Assembly (NCBI GenBank): GCA_035771175.1
Contig: CM069600.1
Span: 4,673,729-4,737,728 of the forward strand
Direction of reading: 5' to 3'
DNA length: 64,000 bases
Source: Paratinospora sagittata
Taxonomy: Eukaryota; Streptophyta; Magnoliopsida; Ranunculales; Menispermaceae
This document shows positions 29,694 through 38,682 of this stretch, one piece after another. Within the stretch, counting starts at the first letter, position 1. Each line of letters begins with the position of its first letter. The position numbers were made by a program, and so were the translations under genes. The notes below the pieces were generated by a model. That model saw only the letters and a program-made list of their open reading frames with translations. It did not search any database and was not told where the DNA came from.

Positions 29694-30150
29694 TGATGAT
29701 GATGATAAAACTTCAATAATAATCACTCACTTTAAAGTAAGGATAAAATCTTGTACTTTCCCTTATTCTTTTTGGTACTGTGGATCCGAGTTTTACCATC
29801 ATATCTACTGCATTTGTGTTTAATGCCATGAAAATTTTGTTGAAACTTTGGCTAGTTGTATAATGATCGGCCAAATGTTTTACGAATTAAGCAATATCGA
29901 GAATTTTGACCAACAGTGTGTAAAAATGTTGCTAACATTTCTTCAACACAAATAAATTGTGTATCTCGTACCAAAGTTTTTTTCTCTAATAATATTGCAT
30001 AACTTTAGAAACACAGTAGGATACATCCTATAAACTTGTCGAAAGTGTTTTGGATCCTCATTCAATATTTTATGCGTATAATCATACCCACTTGTTGTTT
30101 TTGGTCACCTAGTAAGGGGATGTGGGACATGTTCGCGATACATGAAAAGT
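28898..30150 (-). pseudogene. PIF/Harbinger DDE transposase
   Basis: The order on the minus strand is: N-terminal helical region with frameshifts (30150-29720, VEEMLATFLHTVGQNSRY-like, then MVKLGSTVPKRI), CIGAIDGTHIPAMDTGRD (first catalytic Asp, 29632-29580), GFAHDSKVLSDALSRRNGL, an intron-like gap 29403-29276, VDCGFSNRRQFLAPFRGVRY (second Asp), and MNVIERIFGIFKSRF (catalytic Glu), ending in LHNFLRKKC. All three DDE residues are visible, but frameshifts, stops in the N-terminal part and an (AAT)n expansion disable it. Confidence 0.85.
29637..29702 (+). repeat. (AAT)n/(GAT)n microsatellite
   Basis: About 18 AAT units followed by ATG/ATGATG units, in an intron-like position within the transposase. 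Confidence 0.95.
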
Positions 30151-30889
30151 ATAAGTCCATTTAACATATAAAGAATTGTTTGAATAGCCATCAATGAATA
30201 TCTAATTATTTCATTCAATTCTTATTCCACCTCCTTTTCTTCCATTTCTTCTTCCTCTAGTTCATCATGTCCATGCAAGTTTAAATGAGACATTATATAA
30301 ATGAAATCACCTAAAGGAAATATATATATATATATATGAAATAAAACTTGTTTGTATGTGCATGTTTTAATTCTTGGAGTTTTATGACACACTCGACCAT
30401 GCTCAAAACTAATCATCCAAAATTAATAATAACAAATAAATATAAACAATCAACAACCCAAAACTAATATAATCAATTACTTATAAAAAAAAAGTTCAAT
30501 AACATCAAACATATTTAAAGCAAGTAAATACCATTCTTCAAAATAACATAACATCATAAGTCTCAAACTAATAAAATTAAATAGTGTCATCACTAAATTG
30601 ATCGTACAAAAAAATAACTACTTATACCTTCAACTCATATGCTATCCATTCAGAACGCTCTTCAGGTATCATTTCCAAGAACTCCATCTTTTTTGCTCTA
30701 CTAGTTAATAGCCTAAGCACTTTGAAACGAACATTATTATCCAAGTTTAGAATCTCCCTAATAACCTTCTAGCAACCTTGCTCTTTAGGCAAAGGTATCA
30801 ATAGTGTGAGTAATAATACAAATGGCTTGGGTGGATTTGTTCATGGCATCTGACTGAGTATTATTGGTTTCCTTCTAGTTGTTGGAGGG

Positions 30890-31930
30890 ACCTTTGAATT
30901 TATAGGTTCAAATGGTGAAGGTGAACTATAGAGCCCAAGAGATGGAGGTTGATATGAAGGTTCTTGTTTGTATAAATGCCCCGGTGTCATGATCATAAAT
31001 AAAGTCATCTAACCTACCACCTCTACTTTTTGCTACCTCAAATGTCCTAGCATTTGTGTCATCCCCTAATCCAATCGAGTGTCTTCCTACAACAGTTGCA
31101 TTTCCAATAGTAATTCTCAAATATTCATATTCTGCGAAAGTGTCCGTCCGGTAATGTTTATGGGTAGGATGAGACTAATAAAGAACAAAAAAAAAAGTGT
31201 TAATATATGAAGCATATACAAGACATAATAATCATATTTTATGTATATTATTTTACTATAAGAACCTCATCTTAAAGTAACCCTCCCATACTTCATCACT
31301 AGCAGTGAATTTCTTTGTCACGGGATCCTATCCAAACCCAGAGTTGTGATGCATAATGTCATACCTGGGTTGCACACAGTGCCCCTTACTCAGGGTGATG
31401 AGTACCCCCTCAGGGCATATTCCAGCCATAGCACCACATAATATTGTCCCATCCCGGTCCAAACCGTCATCACAAGGACGTCTCCCCGAGATCATTTGTC
31501 CACACTATTCATCAATAGTGCAGGGCCTCCCCCGGATTCGAACCTCAGACCTCATATAGGTTGATTTCGCAATCCGAGTAGCCACTGAGCTGACAAATGA
31601 TCCCGGGGAGACGTCCTTGTGATGACGGACTGGACCAGGATAGGACAATATTATGTGGTGCTATGGTTGGAGTATGCCCTGCGAGAGTACTCATCACCCT
31701 GGGTAGTGGGCACTGTGTGCAACCCAGGTGTGACACATAAGCTCATAGTAGCTATTGTATCGTTGTTTAAACCATTTCAAATGACTTTGGTAATGCGAAA
31801 AAGTTTTTTTGCACCCAAGTTTTGCATTAAGAGTGGGGAGTATTTTTTTTTGTATAGTCACTTTACTAAATAAACCATTATTATCACGCCATCCACGAGT
31901 GGCAGCATCAACCATGAGATTCAACAACTT
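30890..31930 (-). pseudogene. Harbinger-associated Myb/SANT-like protein, interrupted
   Basis: 31927-31745 encodes NLMVDAATRGWRDNNGLFSK, LGCKKTFSHYQSHLKWFKQRYNSY, the Myb/SANT-like DNA-binding domain found in the second ORF of plant PIF/Harbinger elements. The frame resumes after the hairpin insertion at about 31350 with SGFG, then DPVTKKF, and continues with RHSIGLGDDTNARTFEVAKS (31090-31020). It is broken by the 379-bp hairpin element, stops and frameshifts. Confidence 0.75.
31357..31735 (-). mobile_element. Hairpin (foldback) element with a tRNA-like RNA polymerase III head in its loop
   Basis: Two 144-bp arms, 31357-31500 and 31592-31735, are inverted copies at roughly 90% identity. Termini TGTCATACCTGGG and its complement CCCAGGTGTGACA are flanked by CATAA (31352-31356, 31736-31740). 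The 91-bp loop, read on the minus strand, has box A AGCTCAGTGG and a perfect box B GGTTCGAATCC, as in tRNA-derived SINEs. Removing the insert plus one CATAA restores continuity of the host Myb-like reading region, so it moved as a unit. Confidence 0.8.
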
Positions 31931-32126
31931 ATTACTCTCTTCTGTTGTCCATATGTTATATGTTTCTGAAACTTTCCCTTTCCTTGTGTCATTTACTTAT
32001 GAATCTCCCATTAATATTGTTACCATTAAAAACAATTGACAGAAAAAATGGCCATAAGAATCAATTATTGAGTAAAATATTATATACACCCACCTAGTCT
32101 TAAACATATATTAAAGGATTACAAAG

Positions 32127-32410
32127 AAATTAAAAAAACTCATTAAAATTAAACTATATTTGAATTAAAGATAATTAAACTTTCGGTCGCCATAAGAAAC
32201 AAATAAAAGAATTCATTATCTATTTTGAGTTTACAAACTGAACTTGAATTCAACAAAACTTTTTGATTAAAAAAAATCATTACAATTAAACCATATTTGA
32301 ATTTGAGATAATCAAACTAGAATGTTTTTCGATCACCAATAGAAACAAATAAAAAAACTCATTATCTGTTTTGAGTTAATTTCCAACAAATTGATTCAAC
32401 AAAACTTTCT
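32127..32410. repeat. Tandem duplication, ~137-bp unit, two copies
   Basis: AAACTATATTTGAAT (32151) recurs as AAACCATATTTGAAT (32288), with the following CAAATAAAA..CATTATCT..TTTTGAGTT in the same order. Within the Harbinger-derived region; non-coding. Confidence 0.7.
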
Positions 32411-33009
32411 GATTTAAAAAGAAAAAGAAAATAAAAAAACTAGTTAATTCAGCCATGGTTGTTGTTGAACCATCATAAGATCAAGCTTGGATGGTGGTCT
32501 GTCCCTAATTTTTCAACTTTTTTCTTTTGTTGTTGCTCTTTCGTTTGGAAGATTCGGTTGGTCCTGATGTGGATTTGGTGGTGTTTTTGGTAGAGATCTT
32601 GCCTAATCCTTTGTGGGTTCAACTAATTTATGTTGCCTTCTTTATGTGATTATATGTGGATTTTTCTAGTTCAGTTAAAGATTAGATATTATTCATTAAT
32701 ACACGGTGGAGTGATAGATTAGATGAACTTGAAAGTTGACACAAGGATGAAATTCAAGAATAATAAACAAGAACAATTCTATATCCACGATAATCAAAAC
32801 AAAAGCAATTTGATTCGAGGGGTTGAGAAAGAAAGATATACGTACCTCACTGAACGAAGCGAGAAGATTTTTTAAAATAAGAAATGATTTGCAAGATTGG
32901 TAGAAAGATCTCACGCACTAGATTTGAGGCCCTAGTTATGTGTGTGTTAAGAATTTCAAAAGTGGTATCTAAAAGATGAATAGGCTGAGAATTAAAAGTC
33001 CACAAAAGT
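32411..33009. other. Harbinger non-coding region
   Basis: No frame recognised. Probably promoter-side sequence of the element on the minus strand. Confidence 0.35.
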
Positions 33010-33317
33010 TTTTGGGTTGAGTGGGAAAGAATTTGTGAAGTTTTCTATTTATATCTCTTAGCAAAAAGTCTACCAAAGTCTAGGTTGTAGAGAACTCCAC
33101 AAAAGTTAACGACAAATTGAATACCACTAGACTTTAATAGAGTTTACATTTATTGGATACCCCTAGACTTTTGTAGACTTTTTTTAAAGTCTATAAAAGT
33201 TCATATTGAACACCTCATAACTTTTGTAGAGTTTATAAAAGTCCATATTAAATACACCCAAACTTTTAAACTCCTCTAAAGTCTATAAAAGTCTATGGAG
33301 ATCCTAATTGAATACAC

Positions 33318-33924
33318 CCCCGTAAGTGCAATGGAAATAGCAAATGTTAAGATACATACTTGAACGATAAACTTAGAAATGAGCATATTTGCGAAATATA
33401 AATAGTAGTCCTAATTGAAGATAAAATGAGAGAAAACTGATTAAGGTGGTTTGAACAGTGAAGGCCTTTGGATGCACCAATTAGGAAGACTTATTTACAA
33501 TTCATGGTAATAATAGAGATAAAGGCAGACTTAAAATAATTTGGATATAGATAAATAAGAAAGAGATAATACTTGTAATTTAAATGTTGACTTAGCTCTT
33601 ATTGTTGGATTCTTCTTTGGAATGTAAGCATAGTTTTGGGTATACCAACTATCTTTATTTACTTTTTAGTTTTCATTGAGGTTCATTCTGCTCTGCAATT
33701 AAATATTTTGTTGGGTGTCAAACAATACTAACTGAAAGCCAACTTTGTGACCTTACATTAAATGTTGCAGGTGCAAAAGAAGCTCATGTTATCTCTCCAC
33801 ACTTTTCACAAATGACGTATTTTGGTCTGTTTTCTGTCCTCTCAATGGCTCCTTTTCATATCAGTGTTGGTCAAGCTAAACTGCAGTTCTATGCCAGTCA
33901 TTCCAGAAGAAAAAACTGCTAAAT
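33318..33924 (+). pseudogene. Rearranged partial ALG10 duplicate
   Basis: 33318-33600 matches ALG10 intron 3 (24960-25220, RTE part). It then jumps at about 33605 to exon 5/intron 5/exon 6 (26495-26790), including the acceptor TTGCAG ahead of GTGCAAAAGAAGCTCATG. The exon 6 part contains indels (near 33880-33910). The match ends at about 33924, where Gypsy sequence starts. Exons 4 and most of 5 are missing. Confidence 0.85.
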
Positions 33925-34945
33925 TCGAAGTTTCTCCAATTAGTGTGAGGCCTTACCGATATCGACATTTTTAGAAAGATGAGATAGAACATTTGGTTGA
34001 GGAAATGCTAGCAGCAGGAATTATCCAACCAAGCGTTAGTCAATTCTCTAGTCTGGTTTTATTGGTAAAGAGAAAAGATGGCAGTTGGAGGTTTTATATG
34101 GACTATCGGGCACTTAATCGAGAGACTGTGGTGGATAAGTTTCCCATACCAATTATTGATGAGCTTTTAGGTGAACTTCATGGAGCCAGCGTGTTTACCA
34201 AGCTTGATTTGAAGTTCAAGAATCATGAAATTTGAGTCAAGTCGCGAATGTTTTGAAGAAAGAGCCGCGAGCGCATCACGGTCACTATGAATTTTTGGTT
34301 ATACCCTTTGGGCTAGCTGACGTCGCAACCACTTTTCAAGCATTGATTAATGATGTTTTTTGACCATATCATCGAAAATTCATCCTTGTCTTCTTCGATG
34401 ATATCCTCATATGCAGTAACTCCATGGAGTGTCACTTGCGCCATCTTCAAATTGTGTTAGAGGAATTGCGACGACATCATCTCTTTGTAAATAGAAAAAA
34501 ATGCATTGTTGGGCATCCTTAAATAGAATATTTGGGACATATTGTTTCAGTTGAGGGAGTATCGGCAGATTAGTCCAGGATTGGGGTTATGATACGTTGG
34601 CCACGGCTTAGAAACCTCAAGGAATTTCGAGGTTTTTTGGGCCTAATGGGGTATTATCACAAGTTTGTTAAAGGTTATGGACAGATTGCGTGGTCACTTA
34701 AGAAAGTTTTGGATGGAATGCATCGGTCGATGTTGTTTTCAAACAATTGAAGAATGCCATGGTTTCAATACTTGTTTTAGCTTTTCTCGATTTCTCGAAA
34801 CTCTTTGTTTTGATACGGATGCTTCGGGATATGGTTTAGGGGTGGTTCTCATGCAAAATCAAATATCAATTACTTTTTTTAGTCAGGTTTTTTCTCCAAG
34901 GGAACGTCTTAAATCAGTTTATGAGCAGGATTGGAGCATGCTTTC
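33925..34945 (+). mobile_element. Ty3/Gypsy RT-RNase H fragment
   Basis: Reads [50 protein letters not shown] (RT), then decays. DTDASGYGLGVVLMQ and ITFFSQVFSPRERLKSVYEQ (RNase H) appear at 34814-34930. There are stops and frameshifts between. Same family as 10190-11195, which ends where this RT continues. Confidence 0.8.
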
Positions 34946-36566
34946 CAAGTTGCTTTGGACATGGATGAATACTTGGGATATTCATCCAAAAAGAGATTTG
35001 GAGTTTTAGCTGCTGAAACAATGCTTAAAACCTTTAATAATGTAGCTCATAACACTAAAACAGGTTTGGTTCAATCATCTAATGAACCTTCTGGTCATAA
35101 ACGTCTTCTTCCCGTTAGGTTGAACCAAAGGGCAAGGGAACAAAGTGTTTCAAATGTCAACAACCAGAACATATGGCATATAATTGCCCAAAGAAAAATT
35201 TACACATAAGCATGGAGTGCGAAGAAGAAGCAGAACAACAAAATTATGAAGACAAATTTTTTTTTGATTATGGGATTTTATAATCTTGATGACCTAGATA
35301 AAGGAGAAATGGATAATTTCTTGGTCAACGTTGTTAGATGCATCCTTGCAGCTCTTAAAGTTGAAGAAGAAGATTGGCGAAACTTATTCGTTGTGGAAAT
35401 AGAGCTCACAAGCTTATTATTGCTAGCGGTAGCTGTATGAATGTTGTTTCAAAGTCCACAGTTGAACGCCTTAAGCTTCCTATCGAGCCACACCCGCAAC
35501 CTTACAATGTAGCATGGATAGATAACACATCTATTCTGGTAAATCAACGTTGTCTTGTTTCTCTTTCTTGTGGAATTTACAACGATTCTATTTGGTGTGA
35601 TGTGATTCCTATGAAAGTAACACACATTCTTCTTGGTCGACCTTGGCTTTATGATCATGATTTGCATCATTGTGGAAAAGAAAATACACACACTTTCATG
35701 TTTCACAACAAAAAGGTTGTGTTAAAGCCAATGAAGACTGTTGAAATGGAGAAATATAAGGTTGAGAAGTCAAAAGAAGATATTGGAAGTACAGAAAGTT
35801 TTCTTCTCATTCTTAGTAAGAAGAGGTTCCAAAAAGAAAGTGAGGAAAGTGGAGTCATATATGCCATAGTAATGAAAGAAGTCAAAGAAAATGTTGCTAC
35901 CAATACCTCTCTACTCCCCCAAGAAGTTTCTAATTTGCTATCAGATTTCTCTGATATTTCATTTCTCTCGAAGAACTACCCAATGAGTTGCCACCATTGC
36001 GAAGTATTCAACATGCTATTGATTTCATTCCAGGGTCTCCATTACCTAACCTCCCTGCCTATCGTATGAACCCAAGTGAGCATGCGAAACTCAAGAAACA
36101 AGTAAATGAATTATTGTCCAATGGTTTCATCCGTGAAAGTTTAAGCTCGTGTGTTGTTCTTGCTTTATTGACACCAAAGAAAAATAGTAGTTGGCGTATG
36201 TGTGTTGATAGTTGAGCCATTAACAAGATCACTATCAAATATTGGTTTCCTATTCCTCGACTTGATGATATGCTAGACATGATGGCTGGTTCTTGCATGT
36301 TTTCCTAGCTAGATTTAAGGAGTGGATACCATCAAATACATATAAGACCAGTGGATGAATGAAAAACAACTTTCAAAACAAAAGACAGTCTATATGAGTG
36401 GCTTGTCATGCCTTTTGGCCTATCAAATGCTCCTAGTACATTTATGCACTTCATGAATCAGGTATTGCAACCATTTATTGGCAAAATTTTGGTTGTATAC
36501 TTTGATGACATCTTAATTTATAGTAGGGGCAAAAAATATCATCTTTCTCATTTACAACAAGTTATG
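34946..36566 (+). mobile_element. Second Ty3/Gypsy fragment (gag knuckle, protease, RT)
   Basis: A zinc knuckle CFKCQQPEHMAYNCP is at about 35139. The protease-like frame 35374-36069 has LIIASGSCMNVVS, where the family has Asp in place of Ala, and HILLGRPWLYDHD. RT follows: [51 protein letters not shown] (YFDD core), ending abruptly at 36566. Stops at 36213 and 36308 and frameshifts inactivate it. Resembles, but is not the same family as, the chromovirus at 41891-49214. Confidence 0.85.
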
Positions 36567-36895
36567 TGTCACGACCCACTATTCGTGACGTCATGACTGG
36601 CACAGAACCTTGAGTATATCCTCCCTCGATATCCTCGACATCCCGTCAGCCTTCTAATTACACACCATAATCCCAATAATCAACATTAAAACACATGGAC
36701 AATAATAGATCATCAATGTAAAAACATACCTAAATGACAATCATAAATTATTTTTTTCCCAAGTCCATAATGTTCAAAATATACAAAATCCTACTTAACC
36801 ATAAATTACAACCCATTTATGTGTTAAGTATAAGCATTATGTGTTACATAGTATAATTTATCAAAATAAATGCGAAAAAGTACTAAACACCTACA
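36567..36895. other. Possible LTR-like end sequence
   Basis: Starts TGTCACGACCC right where the Gypsy RT breaks off; this type of start is common in plant Gypsy LTRs. No partner copy in the window, so uncertain. Confidence 0.35.
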
Positions 36896-37850
36896 TCACA
36901 AAAGTGTAGGAAAAATGCCCGCAACTAAGCTTTTCCCTTCCCCTTTCTTTCCGAACCTGAAAGGATAAGAGTGAGGAGTGAGTTGGACAATAGTCGGAAC
37001 TTCATTGTCGTTGACAAAAGCCATAACAGTACCATGAAGCTTATGTGTTCTGAGGTGAATAACATGATCCTGAAGACGAAAAACCATTTGATGATGCAAA
37101 GTAGCGATGATGCTATCAACACGATGTTTCACACCTAAAAATTGGAGTTGAACTTTGAAACGATTAGGCAAAGTAGGATCATTGAGACAGATGTTGAAAT
37201 CTGGGGCTATGGTGAAGACCATGGAGCCATGACTTAGAGTAGTTATGACAGTGCCTATACAAGCATGTTCATAGTCAAGTAAATTTGTATCTAACAAGGC
37301 AACACAGGCAGATAAAGGTACATCACCCCGGCCATGATAAGATAACCCAAGCCTGATTGAGCCAAGATGGACATGAGTATAGCCATTAGCTAACCAGTGG
37401 CGTATAAAATCAGGGTCAAATTCAAGAGTAACATACTGCTCTTGATGTGTGGATTCAAGTTGGTACTTTGTTAACGCAGTACTCTGGACATACTTCTTAA
37501 TAGGAGGAATTTTCCTAGAAATTAAAGTACGTAACGGACTGACGTTTTTGTTTAACTCTGGACATACTCCTTAATAGGAGGAATTTTCCTAGAAATTAAA
37601 GTACGTAACGAACTTACGTTTTTGCTTAAACAAGGAATAGAGATTTAACAACGGAGGAACAATTTTATTGACTTTACTATCTTCTGGTATATGTGTTATC
37701 TCTACAAGTTGTGTTTTGTTTTTGAGACAGGATTCAGATAAGCTAGAAAAATCGAAAGACGAGGACTTTAGTATAGGAGTTGTAGTAGCTACAGAGGAAA
37801 AAGATGTATTGTCACCGAAAACATCCATGAGGATAAGGTATGCCAAATGT
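36896..37850 (-). pseudogene. Endogenous pararetrovirus-like movement-protein relic
   Basis: The minus-strand frame 37460-36896 (through ORF 37297-36896) resembles the 30K-superfamily movement-protein domain of Caulimoviridae: a Leu-Asp-Thr start to the core block at about 37295, a Gly-Thr-Val block, an Asp-Phe-Asn-Ile block, then a His-Tyr/His-Gln-Met-Val block. 37846-37589 is the upstream part in another frame. A 74-bp tandem duplication (37482-37555 and 37556-37629) separates them and shifts the frame. No capsid, protease or RT of a pararetrovirus lies beside it. Similarity is judged by eye; the genus is not assigned. It is a non-coding fossil. Confidence 0.6.
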
Positions 37851-38682
37851 CTCTTACGCTTTGTGGCTCTCTTGGCCTAGCTAGACTGGGCCTCTTATAT
37901 CCTTTGGACCAAACTAGTGAAAAACGATGGACCTTGTTAATTTGTAGATATTACTAATCCACTACTGAAGTACCAAGCTAAGAATTTTCACTCAGCTTTG
38001 AATCACAAATGACACAAACAAAACAAATTCGACAGATGCAAACCATTAAGATGAAGAGAATAATTAACACAACAAGTAACCATACTGGAAGATGATTGAC
38101 GATTGATGACGTTATGATGAAAACACTGTTCTTTGCAGGCGTTTAACGAAATAAACGAAGATATGTAAAAAGACACACGCAAAGACAACTAGCATTAATA
38201 TCGCACATAACCCAAGAAGGGAAATATTGCTAGACATTACATAGTACAAACTTAACATACATACCCGCTATGCAAAGGAGAGAGATGTCTATGATACTAT
38301 CTTTTTTTTAATAAAAAATATTTTATTTTAATAAAATTCACGTACTGCACTTATACAAACACTAATTTTAAATAAATTAATATTACTGCTTTGATAACGA
38401 ATAATTAAAATTATACAACAATTCCCCTCACAAAAAGAAAAAAAATACAACAAATCAAATTATAATCGTAATTTTCTCGCATTTTAATTGAATTTTATAA
38501 TTGCCCGTTTCGCACGTGCTATACCTTCATTCTTTAAACCCCCCCCTGGGTTAGTCATTCGAACCACGTCGCCGCTATTTCTACTTTCTGGGTTCCACAA
38601 GTTGAAAAATGGGGTTTATTAGCTAGGTATCCTCACGAGGGCAGCACAAAGATTTAAAGTTACAGAAGCAGCAGCAGCAGCA
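37851..38682. other. Intergenic and U2A' promoter/5' UTR
   Basis: 37851-38250 has no recognised feature. 38280-38520 is very AT-rich. 38570-38682 is probably 5' UTR, ending in GCAGCAGCAGCAGCA before the U2A' ATG. Confidence 0.5.

Larger units (their letters stand above)
28513..33317 (-). mobile_element. Decayed PIF/Harbinger transposon
   Basis: Minus-strand element carrying the two proteins typical of PIF/Harbinger: a DDE transposase (28898-30150) and a Myb/SANT-like protein (30890-31930). The right end at about 33303-33317 reads TTGAATACACCCCC, i.e. a minus-strand start GGGGGTGTATTCAA typical of plant Harbinger termini, followed by TAA, the usual 3-bp target. Subterminal sequence 33010-33300 has repeated AAAGTCTATAAAAGT motifs. 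No matching inverted repeat was found at the left end, so the left boundary is approximate. Confidence 0.7.

Noticed and set aside
29525..29716. Frame with a long Tyr run
   Set aside because: Translation of the (AAT)n microsatellite, not a protein.
36896..37297. 133-codon minus-strand frame as a functional host gene
   Set aside because: Homology, by eye, is to a viral movement-protein domain; the upstream part is in another frame after a 74-bp duplication, and there is no start region or splice support.
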